Source: Synechococcus sp. BL107
GTDB taxonomy: Bacteria > Cyanobacteriota > Cyanobacteriia > PCC-6307 > Cyanobiaceae
Reading direction: 5' to 3'
Assembly: GCF_000153805.1 (NCBI RefSeq)
Contig: NZ_DS022298.1
Span: forward strand, 1,223,434-1,287,433
DNA length: 64,000 bases
Shown: piece by piece, positions 7,656 through 16,463 of the stretch
Layout: every line of letters starts with the position of its first letter
How positions within the stretch are numbered: position 1 is the stretch's first letter
Position numbers and translations under genes: made by a program
The notes under the pieces: generated by a model
Database searches by the model: none
Seen by the model: the letters and a program-made list of their open reading frames with translations, nothing else
What the model was told of the DNA's origin: nothing

Positions 7656-7772
7656 TCAACGCTTTCCACCCCTCAAGCTGAGAATCCAAATCCAAACAGC
7701 AAAGAGTGTCCCGACGGGAAGAATGATCACGATTAATTGACTGATGATCAATTGACGGACGTCTGGGTCCAT
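7656..7772 (-). CDS. 38-aa membrane peptide
   Basis: ATG to TGA. After MDPDVRQL there is one hydrophobic helix (IISQLIVIILPVGTLFAVWI) and a basic end (SLRGGKR). It is typical of the many tiny membrane proteins of this region. Convergent with the gene ending at 7644. Confidence 0.5.
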   Translation of the reverse strand: MDPDVRQLIISQLIVIILPVGTLFAVWIWILSLRGGKR

Positions 7773-8099
7773 GACAATCACTCGCTTTTTAGCAGCTCCT
7801 GTTCGTGACTTTGATGGGGTCTAACAACTAGTGACGCGGCGATAGATCACTTGCCTGACAGCGATCGCCCTCGCACTTCAATCCACACTGAGGATCTTCG
7901 CTTCCGTACTGCCAGGGACGCCGCATCGCCCAGTACTCATCGACCAACCCAAGCAGATACGCCAGAAACTTTTCTAAGGAGGATTGTTGCTTCATGGTTG
8001 AACGATGATCGAGAAAACGCCGATCAGCAACAAAGTTTTAGATTTAAATCAAAAATTCACTGGTTTTTGTCCTTCGTCGTACTCGTTAGGTTTTGATCA
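7773..8099. other. intergenic stretch, no convincing gene
   Basis: An open frame at 7851-8096 starts with TTG, has no ribosome binding site and an odd composition. Otherwise nothing is seen. Confidence 0.35.
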
Positions 8100-8498
8100 T
8101 TATCCCATGTCGAGTAAATAATGTAAGACTGCCACACGATAATGATCTGCAATACCGTGATCATTCATCGGCCCCGCAAGTTCATCAGGTACCCGATGAA
8201 TTCGGCTGATCGCCTTGATTTCGTAGGTATGGCCAGGCGGTGGTCCGCTCCCACGACTGCAATCCCAAACGTCGCTAGCCTCACCTTTGTAATGTCCGGA
8301 AATTTGGGCTGCATGGGCAAAGATATTGTCTCCCATCTGGCAAACAATAATCGCGATGCATTCGTAAAATTCATCAGATGAGACGACATTATGTGTATCT
8401 CTGACAGCACATTCGTCCATTCCAAGGATCATGTCTTCTAAAGCTGTTGTCCCCACATAGCACCAGCTACGAATATTGATCTGAGAACTTATTTTCAT
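8100..8498 (-). CDS. hypothetical protein, 132 aa
   Basis: ATG at 8498. The sequence has five cysteines and several histidines (SWCYVGTTALEDMILGMDEC, FYECIAIIVCQMGDNIFAHA, GSGPPPGHTYEIKAIS). I recognise no family. The start overlaps the stop of the upstream 52-aa gene as ATGA, which supports both genes as a translationally coupled pair. Confidence 0.6.
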   Translation of the reverse strand: MKISSQINIRSWCYVGTTALEDMILGMDECAVRDTHNVVSSDEFYECIAIIVCQMGDNIFAHAAQISGHYKGEASDVWDCSRGSGPPPGHTYEIKAISRIHRVPDELAGPMNDHGIADHYRVAVLHYLLDMG

Positions 8499-8653
8499 TG
8501 TTTGAAGGAATACGAAAGAATTGTTTCCTTTTCTTGAACTTGGCGTTCAGGTCGTAAACCCTTCTGATCAGTCGTGATCAGGATCACTGAGATCAACATC
8601 ATGATTCCGTCAACCACGAGTAGGACAACATGACTTTGGACGACTCCGTCCAT
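8495..8653 (-). CDS. 52-aa membrane protein coupled to next gene
   Basis: ATG to TGA. One hydrophobic helix (VVLLVVDGIMMLISVILI) is followed by a charged tail (TTDQKGLRPERQVQEKET). Its stop overlaps the start of the gene at 8100-8498 by 4 nt (ATGA), a standard sign of a real operon. Function unknown. Confidence 0.55.
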   Translation of the reverse strand: MDGVVQSHVVLLVVDGIMMLISVILITTDQKGLRPERQVQEKETILSYSFKQ

Positions 8654-8704
8654 CTTGACGCTTCGTTTCCCCCTCTTTAACCTTCCCCGTCTGATCTCGT
8701 TGGC

Positions 8705-9019
8705 ATGAATGCGTTTTTTGCGACAACTTGTTTTCTGATCGCGATTGCACCTCAGGCCGAAGCATCCATTTTTTCGGTTAAACCCAAGACCAGCTTTTAT
8801 TCAGCGCCATACGCTTCCGCCGCGACGCGTCTGAGACTTCCAGAAGTTCGCGTTCATATCCCCCCCATCAACGACAACAGGGGGTTTTGCGAATTCAAGC
8901 TGATCTACAAGATCGCTGATCGATCCAATTCAGCCTTACCCAAAACAGCTTGGGCGCGCTGTGTCTCCATCGACCAGCTCATTCCTTCCCAGCCCAAACA
9001 CGATGGTTCGATGTCCTAA
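8705..9019 (+). CDS. small secreted protein, 104 aa
   Basis: An N-terminal signal peptide (MNAFFATTCFLIAIAPQAEA) is followed by a mature part of about 84 residues with two cysteines, one in GFCEFKLIYK and one in WARCVSID, which may form one disulfide. No family recognised. Confidence 0.55.
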   Translation: MNAFFATTCFLIAIAPQAEASIFSVKPKTSFYSAPYASAATRLRLPEVRVHIPPINDNRGFCEFKLIYKIADRSNSALPKTAWARCVSIDQLIPSQPKHDGSMS

Positions 9020-9122
9020 GGCATGCCCCGCGCACGCTGGCATTGTCGTGGTGCCATAGCAGTTGTTTCGACGTTCAAAAGCCCAACTCTTGTGCATAAA
9101 TCACAACTCGAACGATCTAGAC

Positions 9123-9239
9123 ATGGTTGAGTCATCTCATGGTGAGCGGCCATCGCTGGCCATTCGTTTCGGGCTTGAGACTCCCCTCACACAGACCAGG
9201 GATTTCCTGCAACTGTTGGAGGTCTTTTTGATTGAGTGA
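9123..9239 (+). CDS. possible 38-aa peptide
   Basis: ATG to TGA with normal amino-acid composition (MVESSHGERPSLAIRFGLET..). It could be a small gene or a remnant of a longer one. It lies 75 nt before the deacetylase gene. No ribosome binding site is clear. Confidence 0.3.
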   Translation: MVESSHGERPSLAIRFGLETPLTQTRDFLQLLEVFLIE

Positions 9240-9313
9240 GCTCGCATCTACCCCAATTCGCCCAAGTCTGAGCGAGCATTGCAGCCTGTGAGTTTGAGGA
9301 TCAGTCTTCGACA

Positions 9314-10231
9314 TTGGCTCGTCCTGTTGTTTACCACCCGCGTTACTCCGCTGAATTGCCGAGCACCCATCGCTTTCCGATGGCGAAGTTCAAGTTGCTG
9401 CATCAGCTCCTTCTTGATCAAGGTCTGATTGAGCGCAAGCAGATTTACGTTCCCCTCAGTATTTCTCGGCGTGATCTCGAAGAGATCCATCCGCGCCGTT
9501 ATCACGAAACGTTCAGCCGCGATCAACTCACGCGGCCGGAACAACGACGGATTGGACTCCCGGCCACTTCGGCACTGGTGCAACGCACATGGCTTGCGGT
9601 GGGGGGGACGTTGCTGACGGCACGGTTGGCGCTTCGTTACGGCCTTGCCAACCATTTGGCAGGGGGGACACACCACGCCCATCCTGAGTTTGGGAGCGGT
9701 TTTTGCATTTTTAATGACTGCGCTGTGGCAGCGAGAGTTCTTCTTCAACGACACGAAGTCGAGAAGATTTTGATTGTGGATCTGGATGTGCACCAAGGTG
9801 ATGGGTCCGCCGCCTGTTTTCAGGCGGATGAACGCGTCACCACGTTTTCGGTGCATGCCGCAAGCAATTTCCCCCTTCGGAAAGTGAACAGTGATATTGA
9901 TATCCCCCTCCCCGACGGCACCGAAGATCAGGACTATCTCGCCGCCATCGGTGATCAACTCCCCGATGTGTTGGATCAACTCAGGCCCCAACTTGTTTTG
10001 TTCAATGCGGGGGTTGATCCCCACCGAGACGACCGACTTGGTCGTCTCCACTTGAGCAACGATGGGCTCTTGATGAGAGATCGATTGGTTCTGGATGCAT
10101 GTTTGCGACGCAAAATCCCCGTAGCAACGGTGATCGGAGGTGGATACGACAATTTGGAGCCTTTGGTGCGTCGACACGCCATCGTGTTTCGTGCCGCGGC
10201 AGAACAGGCTCGACTTTTCAACCTGGCATGA
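9314..10231 (+). CDS. histone deacetylase/AcuC-family deacetylase
   Basis: 305 aa, Zn-dependent amidohydrolase of the arginase/deacetylase fold. Seen motifs: His120-His121 (GGTHHAHPEFGSGFC), the metal-binding stretch DLDVHQGDG with Asp158 and His160, and NAGVDPHRDDRLG near residue 230. Family members remove acyl groups from lysine or from acetylated polyamines. The substrate here is unknown. The TTG at 9314 gives the usual N-terminus (PVVYHPRYSAELPSTHRFPM). The last codons overlap the next gene (ATGA), so the two are probably co-expressed. Confidence 0.9.
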   Translation: MARPVVYHPRYSAELPSTHRFPMAKFKLLHQLLLDQGLIERKQIYVPLSISRRDLEEIHPRRYHETFSRDQLTRPEQRRIGLPATSALVQRTWLAVGGTLLTARLALRYGLANHLAGGTHHAHPEFGSGFCIFNDCAVAARVLLQRHEVEKILIVDLDVHQGDGSAACFQADERVTTFSVHAASNFPLRKVNSDIDIPLPDGTEDQDYLAAIGDQLPDVLDQLRPQLVLFNAGVDPHRDDRLGRLHLSNDGLLMRDRLVLDACLRRKIPVATVIGGGYDNLEPLVRRHAIVFRAAAEQARLFNLA

Positions 10232-10797
10232 CAACTCCAGTTCTTCCTCCATGGCGACCATTGCTCAAAGCAGCGCAACGACGTGAGGGTCGCTCTCCTT
10301 CAGCCCGTTGGCTGCAACTGGCCACCGTTGGACAGAACGGACAACCGCGCGTGCGCACCTTGGTTTTTCGGGCCTGGACTGAGGCCCATCAATTGGAACT
10401 GTTCACTGATACGCGCAGTCAAAAAATTAAGGACCTTGACCATCAACCAGCTGTTGAAATTTGCTGGCTATTCACGAAGGCTCGAGAGCAATATCGATTT
10501 GGGGGTGTTGCCAACGTCATCAAAATCGATAACAACCGTGAGTTATGCCAACAGAAATGGCTGAGTTTGAGCCCATCGGGGCGCGCCGTATGGGGATGGC
10601 CAAGCCCTGGAGAGATGTTGAACCGTGATGCAACGTTTCCAGAGGCCTTATCTGATGACGAACCAATGCCAGATCACTTCTCGGTCTTGCGAATTGAGAT
10701 CGACCATGTCGAACGTCTGCATCTTGGACCGCACCCACACCAACGATCACGCTGGCAGCGACATCAAAACTGGCGAACTGAAGAACTCAACCCCTAA
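10228..10797 (+). CDS. PPOX-class FMN-binding protein (Alr4036-like)
   Basis: 189 aa. RSPSARWLQLATVGQNGQPR and VRTLVFRAWTEAHQLELFTD match the split-barrel FMN fold of the pyridoxamine-phosphate-oxidase superfamily, and WLSLSPSGRAVWGWPSPGE fits the Alr4036-type (Pyridox_oxase_2) subgroup. These are common in cyanobacteria and plants; the reaction is not known and they should not be called PdxH. The ATG overlaps the deacetylase stop by 4 nt. Its stop (TAA) abuts the stop of the convergent gene at 10798 with no gap. Confidence 0.85.
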   Translation: MTTPVLPPWRPLLKAAQRREGRSPSARWLQLATVGQNGQPRVRTLVFRAWTEAHQLELFTDTRSQKIKDLDHQPAVEICWLFTKAREQYRFGGVANVIKIDNNRELCQQKWLSLSPSGRAVWGWPSPGEMLNRDATFPEALSDDEPMPDHFSVLRIEIDHVERLHLGPHPHQRSRWQRHQNWRTEELNP

Positions 10798-11154
10798 TTA
10801 CCACCATCGTGTGACGCGGCCCACCGATGGTTGTCCTGGTTGGCTGGGGACTGTGACCACCGACAAGCGCTGATGGTTCCTCTGATAATCAAACCGACAG
10901 AAACCAATTCCCGTGCCGGAGCAGGTGGACAGGCTGCTCAAGGGAACTGCTGACCATCGCCTCTCTTCTGGAGATGGCAATTGCTTCGGGGCAGGTTGCC
11001 ATCCCTTGTCCACCAAATATCGATTCGCTTCCAGAATCGTTTGACGGGTCTCAAGTGCTGCTGGTGCAGGCTCCGGTGTTGTAGCGGCGACTTCAGCGCA
11101 TAGCGGGGAAACCAAGATCAGAAGTAGAACAGAGCGTCCCATGCCGAGTCTCAT
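10798..11154 (-). CDS. small secreted protein, 118 aa
   Basis: A signal peptide (MRLGMGRSVLLLILVSPLCA) is followed by an Ala/Pro-rich stretch and a conserved-looking core TRQTILEANRYLVDKGWQP. Near the C-terminus STCSGTGIGFCRFDY places two cysteines nine residues apart, probably a disulfide. Periplasmic; function unknown. Confidence 0.65.
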   Translation of the reverse strand: MRLGMGRSVLLLILVSPLCAEVAATTPEPAPAALETRQTILEANRYLVDKGWQPAPKQLPSPEERRWSAVPLSSLSTCSGTGIGFCRFDYQRNHQRLSVVTVPSQPGQPSVGRVTRWW

Positions 11155-11234
11155 CCATCTTCTTCCTAGCCGTGTCTGGTCATGGGGGCCACAATGATGT
11201 GGATTTATGCCTACGAAGTCTTAATCCAGGCCTT

Positions 11235-12230
11235 TCACAGAAGAGGCTGAAGGCCAGAGGCGATCAGGATGCTCACAATCATTGCAATCGAAGCTTTTGA
11301 AAGATCAGCGAATAGAACCTCACTCCAATGACCACCATCCTTGAGCGCAAATGGTTGACTGCTCCGATGAGAATGAAAACGCAGCGCACTTTCACGCCCA
11401 CCTAATAAACCGATAAACATCCATGTGGTGCTGAGGGGAAAGGACGTGAGTAAGGCACTGCCAACTAGGCAACTGCCAAATAACAGATCAATTGCTGTGG
11501 CGGAACGCAGATCAGATGCATTGGTTTTCGTGCGAAGAACCCCTTGAATAGGGCCACCTCCAACGCTCATTAACCAGCACAGACCAAGACAAAGCAAAAC
11601 TGTGCACATCAACATCGGTAGAAGTTCAAGTTGTCGGGGCAAAAAAACAAACACATTGGCAAGATCTTGCACCAACCAAATCGCCCAGAGGAATGCGGTC
11701 GCTAGCCACTGCGTAATAAGCCAAACTGTGCCCACCGAATGATTCGATTGATTCGTATTAAAAATCCATCGCTCGAAGACCCAGAGCCCAAGCCCGTAGA
11801 GGAGAATCGATATTAAAAATGCAATCAGATAACCGAATAATGAGATCTGAATTAGGGACGAACTGTTTTTAAATTCAAATGTCGACAACACTAGAAAAGA
11901 GGTACTTAATGGCGCACCCCATTGGGTGAGCAGTAGCATTGCAAGGGGAGGAATGAGATACACCCAGGTAAATATTGGAGGCTGAGTAAAGACATGACCT
12001 GGAACATTGAGACGACCCCATGCAGGATCGCCTCCGTTCACGCTCCAGCCGAGCATCAACACCACAACGGATACTGTGCATAGAAAAATCATTTGCCACC
12101 ACTTCGGCACACGGCTTTGGTTGGCTAATAGGAAGGGCCCTAAGGTTTGTAGTGAGTCGTTTCTAATAATTGATATTAATGACAGCGTGAATCCTGCAAT
12201 CATCCAAGACTTTGAAAGTATTAAATCCAT
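11235..12230 (-). CDS. polytopic membrane protein, PiT-like signature
   Basis: 331 aa with about nine hydrophobic helices. The N-terminal stretch SIIRNDSLQTLGPFLLANQS, with GW..GGDPAWGRL after it, resembles the first repeat of Pho4/PiT-type transporters (ND..QT.G.FL..N). A second region, RSATAIDLLFGSCLVGSALL and FPLSTTWMFIGLLGG, may be the matching second repeat. I infer a cation/anion transporter-like protein, but the match is partial and the substrate unknown. It lies 32 nt downstream of selO on the same strand. Confidence 0.6.
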   Translation of the reverse strand: MDLILSKSWMIAGFTLSLISIIRNDSLQTLGPFLLANQSRVPKWWQMIFLCTVSVVVLMLGWSVNGGDPAWGRLNVPGHVFTQPPIFTWVYLIPPLAMLLLTQWGAPLSTSFLVLSTFEFKNSSSLIQISLFGYLIAFLISILLYGLGLWVFERWIFNTNQSNHSVGTVWLITQWLATAFLWAIWLVQDLANVFVFLPRQLELLPMLMCTVLLCLGLCWLMSVGGGPIQGVLRTKTNASDLRSATAIDLLFGSCLVGSALLTSFPLSTTWMFIGLLGGRESALRFHSHRSSQPFALKDGGHWSEVLFADLSKASIAMIVSILIASGLQPLL

Positions 12231-12262
12231 TAAACTGACAAGGCTTAAATTTAAACTGAAAG

Positions 12263-13963
12263 TTATGAGGAGCAGCTGTAGTGGGATATCCCGCCCGTAT
12301 AAAAGTATGTGTTTGGGCGTAAGCGGTAATATTGGTCTTCAATTGCTTGAGTCTGTTCTTCGTAGGGTTGATTCAAGATATCTTGAAGCTGATGGATTAA
12401 TGAATAGTCACCCCGACTCGCTTGTTCATAGGCTGGAACAATGAGCCACTCACGCCAGGTGTATTTGGGATTCACCTTCAACATGGCTTGAGATACCCTC
12501 TGTTGATTATTGGCGCTAGAAACCAATAGTTGCCACTGCTCAAACCAAGATTGCCACTGCATCTCCAGCTGCTTAGAAGGCGGTGTATAAAAACTCCTAT
12601 TAAGAGCTGAAAAATTATTTGGCAAATGCGAAAGCTCACGGAAAAAGATTGTAAAGTCAACCTTCGAAAGCTCAAGTAAGCTCAATAAGGTTTCGCAGAG
12701 CTGCTGATCATATTGAGGCAAGCCCAATTTTTTAGACCACATGTGCTGCAGTTTTGATTGTATAAATGGCTCAAAATCTTTCCGAATTTGATCTAATTCC
12801 TTCAGCTTTGTATCATCGTTAAGAAGCAACAGTCTGAGAGATTTCCAAAACATATGGAAATTGGCTTCTGCAGCTACAGGTTGATTCAAGAAGGAAAAAT
12901 GTCCGCCACCTCCAGTCCATGGTTGGAATTGTGGGTCAAAAAGTTCGCAGAAGCCAAACGGTCCATAATCAAGGGTGAAGCCGCCTGCTGCGCAATTATC
13001 ACTATTGAAATTACCTTGGCAGTAACCAACTCGTAACCAGTTGGCGACTAAGGAAGAAAGCCGTTCGCGAAATGTACGAGCCAGCAAAATGATCTGTTCA
13101 GAAAAATGAAGGGACTGATCAATTTCATTTTTGTACTCTCGTTTGATTAGATGCGTCACAATCATTTTTAATTCCTCGAAAGCTTGAGGATGGGCATCGA
13201 GTCGTGCCCGACGTGCAAATAACTCCAGCTGCCCAACACGTAGAAACGATGATGAAACCCGTGTGCTAATCGCTATGGGGTTATCTACTAAAACATCAGG
13301 GTCCTGGGATTGGGATTGCTCTGAGTACCAGGGTCGCATGACTGTTTGCGATTGGGAGCCAAACAGCGTCAATGATCGTGTCGTTGGAATCCCTAGGGCA
13401 TGCATCAACTCTTGAGCCAAAAATTCGCGCACACTCGATCGCAGTACGGCACGTCCATCGGCGCCTCGACAGTAGGGCGTTGGGCCACTCCCTTTTAACT
13501 GCATTTCCCAGCGTTTGTCCTTAAAGACGCCTTCAAAAACTGAGATTGCCCGTCCGTCTCCGTAGCCGTTACCGGTGCCGAATGGGCATTGCTGATTGTA
13601 TTCAGTTCCATAAATCGATAGGGCATATCCTGTCGCCCAACCGATACATTGAGGGGAATTGATTGAGGCGAGATCTCCAGAAAACATTTTTATAAAATCT
13701 TGGTCTTTGATTACCTCTTCTTGAAGACCAAGCTCCTCAAATAGCTTGCAACTGTGAGTGATAAATATGGGATTAACTAGAGGCGTTGGATTTACGGGTA
13801 CAAAATGACCCGAACATACTTCTCGAGCATGATGATCATCTCCATCATGGCTAGAGGCCGGATCAGGCTTTAAATTTGTTGTGAATGAATAGTCCGCATG
13901 TCGGATGAACTCTTGAAACGACGTGATCCCGGAACTTGAAAACTGTTTTTCATGGGAAGACAT
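12263..13963 (-). CDS. selO: protein adenylyltransferase SelO
   Basis: 566 aa, pseudokinase-fold enzyme that transfers AMP to hydroxyl groups of proteins. Family landmarks: GWATGYALSIYG, QLKGSGPTPYCRGADGRAVL, SSVREFLAQELMHALGIPTT and NFNSDNCAAGGFTLDYGPFG (metal and nucleotide loop). The protein ends ..ISHYSCSS, with Cys564 where eukaryotic SELENOO has selenocysteine. Local base composition is AT-rich compared with the core genes to the right. The membrane-protein gene at 11235 follows on the same strand. Confidence 0.9.
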   Translation of the reverse strand: MSSHEKQFSSSGITSFQEFIRHADYSFTTNLKPDPASSHDGDDHHAREVCSGHFVPVNPTPLVNPIFITHSCKLFEELGLQEEVIKDQDFIKMFSGDLASINSPQCIGWATGYALSIYGTEYNQQCPFGTGNGYGDGRAISVFEGVFKDKRWEMQLKGSGPTPYCRGADGRAVLRSSVREFLAQELMHALGIPTTRSLTLFGSQSQTVMRPWYSEQSQSQDPDVLVDNPIAISTRVSSSFLRVGQLELFARRARLDAHPQAFEELKMIVTHLIKREYKNEIDQSLHFSEQIILLARTFRERLSSLVANWLRVGYCQGNFNSDNCAAGGFTLDYGPFGFCELFDPQFQPWTGGGGHFSFLNQPVAAEANFHMFWKSLRLLLLNDDTKLKELDQIRKDFEPFIQSKLQHMWSKKLGLPQYDQQLCETLLSLLELSKVDFTIFFRELSHLPNNFSALNRSFYTPPSKQLEMQWQSWFEQWQLLVSSANNQQRVSQAMLKVNPKYTWREWLIVPAYEQASRGDYSLIHQLQDILNQPYEEQTQAIEDQYYRLRPNTYFYTGGISHYSCSS

Positions 13964-14192
13964 CAGCTGCGACGACCGCTTGTTATCTCAATCTATGTTA
14001 GTCACCTTGGGTTGAGCCAAACCATCAAATCACGATGAATTTGCAGATAATCAAATAATTGATGGTTTTATGGCGGCCATGATCGAATAAAATGCAAAAA
14101 TGATCAAATAAATATTTACTTGGTCTGATCTTTTACGCAAAAAATTATCAAATATACTTGCTTTGAGTTGACAGGATTTGCATTGGTTTTTT

Positions 14193-14384
14193 TTAAATCG
14201 CTTCCATGTCTAATAATTGGTCCATGAGTGCCGCATAAAGCTGATTTCTCATCGTGAATAGACACTCTTGTTCTTCCGCTCGGCCACCTGGCCAATTTTC
14301 ATAGGCTTGATTGATCGCTCGATGCATCACACGAAGGGCATCAAGGCCTAATTCAATTGAGACAATGGTTTGATCTTGCTCCAT
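14193..14384 (-). CDS. small helical protein, 63 aa
   Basis: ATG start. Two predicted amphipathic helices (LGLDALRVMHRAINQAYENW and EEQECLFTMRNQLYAALMDQ) joined by PGGRAE. Soluble, acidic. It is followed 36 nt upstream by another short helical gene on the same strand. No family recognised. Confidence 0.55.
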   Translation of the reverse strand: MEQDQTIVSIELGLDALRVMHRAINQAYENWPGGRAEEQECLFTMRNQLYAALMDQLLDMEAI

Positions 14385-14419
14385 CGATGAACAATTCGGA
14401 GGTCACCTGTATTTTTGGA

Positions 14420-14596
14420 TTAGAGCCCCTGGGATTGTCGAAAAGCCCAAGCAGATGCAGCTTGTTGCTGCTTCCAAGCAATGAGTAAGTCTTTAGCGAT
14501 CGTGCGCAACTGGAGGAGATCGTCTGAACTATCAATTTCTCTAGAGAATTTCTCGATCTCAAATTTTTGGCCAAGAGTCAAAGAGATTGGTTCCAT
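14420..14596 (-). CDS. small helical protein, 58 aa
   Basis: From ATG at 14596: MEPISLTLGQKFEIEKFSRE, then DSSDDLLQLRTIAKDLLIAW. The size and two-helix layout (LTLGQ.FE.E.F, then .L...A..LL..) recall NblA, the phycobilisome-degradation adaptor, but the key NblA residues cannot be matched with confidence, so no symbol is given. An in-frame start at 14647 would add an unlikely leader. Confidence 0.5.
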   Translation of the reverse strand: MEPISLTLGQKFEIEKFSREIDSSDDLLQLRTIAKDLLIAWKQQQAASAWAFRQSQGL

Positions 14597-14778
14597 TGGC
14601 TGGTGACTTGATGTGCTGAAAGTAATGGAAAAGCTTTGAAAGAGCAAATCACTTTTGTAGTCTTAGCAACTGTTTTCAGGATTTAGTGCTCAAGCCAATA
14701 CATAGATGCCATTACAGAACATGTCCTAAACCAAGGCACCACAGCGATTTCCCGCGTTGGATGGCTTATATAAAAAGC

Positions 14779-14973
14779 ATGTTCAGCAGACTCATGCATT
14801 TCTCCTGGGAAAAACATCAAATACTTTCCAGGGATGTAGCCAAGGCTGCAGACAAAGATATGGGTTTTGCTATCGCTCTGATGGGTGTTGGCCTCACGCT
14901 TCTATCGAAAGACCTGTTGCTCGTAGAGCAGCAACAATCTCTTTCTGAATCCAATAAGAATACTTTTTGCTAG
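14779..14973 (+). CDS. small membrane protein, 64 aa
   Basis: From ATG at 14779 (MFSRLMHFSWEKHQILSRDV) a charged N-terminal half is followed by one hydrophobic helix (MGFAIALMGVGLTLLSKDLL) and a polar tail. No clear ribosome binding site. Unknown. Confidence 0.35.
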   Translation: MFSRLMHFSWEKHQILSRDVAKAADKDMGFAIALMGVGLTLLSKDLLLVEQQQSLSESNKNTFC

Positions 14974-15266
14974 AGGTTAAATTTTTGGCTTTTATTGTCA
15001 GCCATAATTTCTAGTGATTTATCTATATATCTATTCTTTAAATCTATCGACTTGAGTTATCGGACCCTTGTGCGTAACAGGTTGGTCACTTCTTGCAATT
15101 GGTTTTCGCAGACCAGATACCTGCCAGGAACCCATATCCTGAAGGTTTTCGTCCGACGGGTCGGTTTGGCATCAAACTCTACTTTCAGTAGAAATCCCTA
15201 ATGTGCTTTGTTTTGGTGAATGAATCTTGATCACTTTTCACCAAGACGTCACAGGACACTCAAAAG

Positions 15267-15413
15267 TCAAACGTGCGAAATATCCCCTCTTTCCTTCATC
15301 AATCTCTGCGTTTTAACTGTTGGCGATGCACACTTAGCTGATAACGATGCTTCCAGGCGCTGAAGCTGCGCTTCGCGTAGTGCCTTTGTGAGGTCGAGGG
15401 TGCGGTCAGTCAT
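15267..15413 (-). CDS. 48-aa helical peptide
   Basis: ATG to TGA. MTDRTLDLTKALREAQLQRL begins a long charged helix; the C-terminal half is basic (KTQRLMKERGDISHV). No known family. Composition is typical of a real soluble protein. Confidence 0.4.
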   Translation of the reverse strand: MTDRTLDLTKALREAQLQRLEASLSAKCASPTVKTQRLMKERGDISHV

Positions 15414-15636
15414 CAATTGGCGTTCCCAACAACCACCATGAAAATGATGCTTGTTGGAAGTGGGCCCTTCAAAAATTTCTCACCGATAACCTAGTCAGCA
15501 TCTGACCTTTCACAAGCCACCTAAATCCGTGCGTAAGGATTTCAGGACAAATGAAGGTTTGATTTGTCTGAGAACTCGATGGTTATTCGTTCTCACCGAT
15601 GGAGATGGTCGATACAGGGATCTAGATCTGGGACTC

Positions 15637-15885
15637 TTACATCAGGAAATGGTTCGAATAGAGGCGAAACCTGGCTTGTCGCGTCAACCTGGGTTTTCTG
15701 GTAGTTCTCTTGAAGAGGTTGCCTTCCAAAACCCTGTTTGCGCCTCCTGTGGGATCATCTCGAAAACGAAGGCCAAGTCGGTTCCTCGAGTGCCTAGGTA
15801 CAGGACGGACCAGTGCTGTCTCTGCGCTGATGGAGCTGAATTTGGCCGCTCCAAAATTGCACGGTGGTGTTTTGAGGTCAGCCAT
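15637..15885 (-). CDS. basic hypothetical protein, 82 aa
   Basis: The ATG at 15885 has a strong ribosome binding site (GAGGAG, 5 nt spacing). The product is rich in Arg (VPRHSRNRLGLRFRDDP, FKRTTRKPRLTRQARFRLYS). A frame on the opposite strand (15529-16014) is longer but has no ribosome binding site. I recognise neither; this one is preferred for its initiation signal. Confidence 0.35.
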   Translation of the reverse strand: MADLKTPPCNFGAAKFSSISAETALVRPVPRHSRNRLGLRFRDDPTGGANRVLEGNLFKRTTRKPRLTRQARFRLYSNHFLM

Positions 15886-16013
15886 CACATCTCCTCAAAC
15901 GTCACAAAGGGTTCAGGGACCTACCTGTCCGCTGTCGTCTACCGAAATGTCTTCGACCTCCTTATCGGGTTCTTTGGGTCGCTCGAAATACCTCTAGCTA
16001 CAACACAATTCTG

Positions 16014-16290
16014 ATTGATGTCGGCACGAAGCAAGGTCGTTGGCTTTCAACTCTGGTGTTGACGCCAGACTTTGCTAGGCCGATAAAAATGTCGGCCGCT
16101 TCCCATCAAACCCGCTAGGTGTCCCTTCAATCCGTGGAGTCGCTGGCCTTCGATGGCCTCTGCTTCAATTTTTAACCCAACACTGGGTAGCGACAGGACT
16201 CAACCAGAAACCAGCGAGATTGGCTGTCTTTTCCATTCGGGCGGGGCGGCCTTGCCCCTTTGTACGACGCAACGTTTGGCTTACAAAAAA
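16014..16290. other. intergenic, hairpin only
   Basis: No convincing gene. A perfect hairpin GGCCGA/TCGGCC with an 8-nt loop lies at 16078-16097. Confidence 0.3.
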
Positions 16291-16324
16291 AACGCCCCGA
16301 TCACTCGGGGCGTTTCAGTTTTTC
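16291..16324. terminator. bidirectional terminator beside the 33-aa DUF4278 gene
   Basis: A perfect 10-bp stem AACGCCCCGA/TCGGGGCGTT with loop TCAC. It has a T-tract on both sides: TTTCAGTTTTT to the right on the plus strand and an A-run to the left, which is a T-run on the minus strand. It lies 10-20 nt after the stop of the leftward 33-aa gene and would end that short riboswitch-controlled mRNA. Confidence 0.8.
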
Positions 16325-16334
16325 TAGCAGTGAA

Positions 16335-16436
16335 TCACTGGGCGTATGAGACGCCGCGATAGGTCAAGCCTGCTTTTTTCGATGCATCAGCACCTTGAAT
16401 CCGCACGTACTTCTGTCCGCGATAGGTCAATGTCAT
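16335..16436 (-). CDS. 33-aa DUF4278 protein, PirA-like
   Basis: ATG to TGA. The whole protein is two copies of the DUF4278 motif: LTYRGQKY at residues 3-10 and LTYRGVSY at 24-31. In Synechocystis the small DUF4278 protein PirA (Ssr0692) binds PII and controls flux into arginine, and related genes in other cyanobacteria lie behind glutamine riboswitches. Here a glutamine-II-type aptamer lies 27 nt upstream and a strong terminator follows, so this is a complete one-gene unit. That it binds PII is an inference from family and context. It is shorter than PirA. Confidence 0.75.
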   Translation of the reverse strand: MTLTYRGQKYVRIQGADASKKAGLTYRGVSYAQ

Positions 16437-16463
16437 TTGAAGTTGCTCAGATGTCCAGGTCCC

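Noticed and set aside
9248-10261. 337-aa open frame antisense to the deacetylase gene
   Set aside because: It mirrors a clear HDAC-family gene, has no domain, and its composition is that of a shadow frame.
15529-16014. 161-aa rightward frame
   Set aside because: No ribosome binding site and no recognisable protein; the opposite strand has a good ribosome binding site at 15885.
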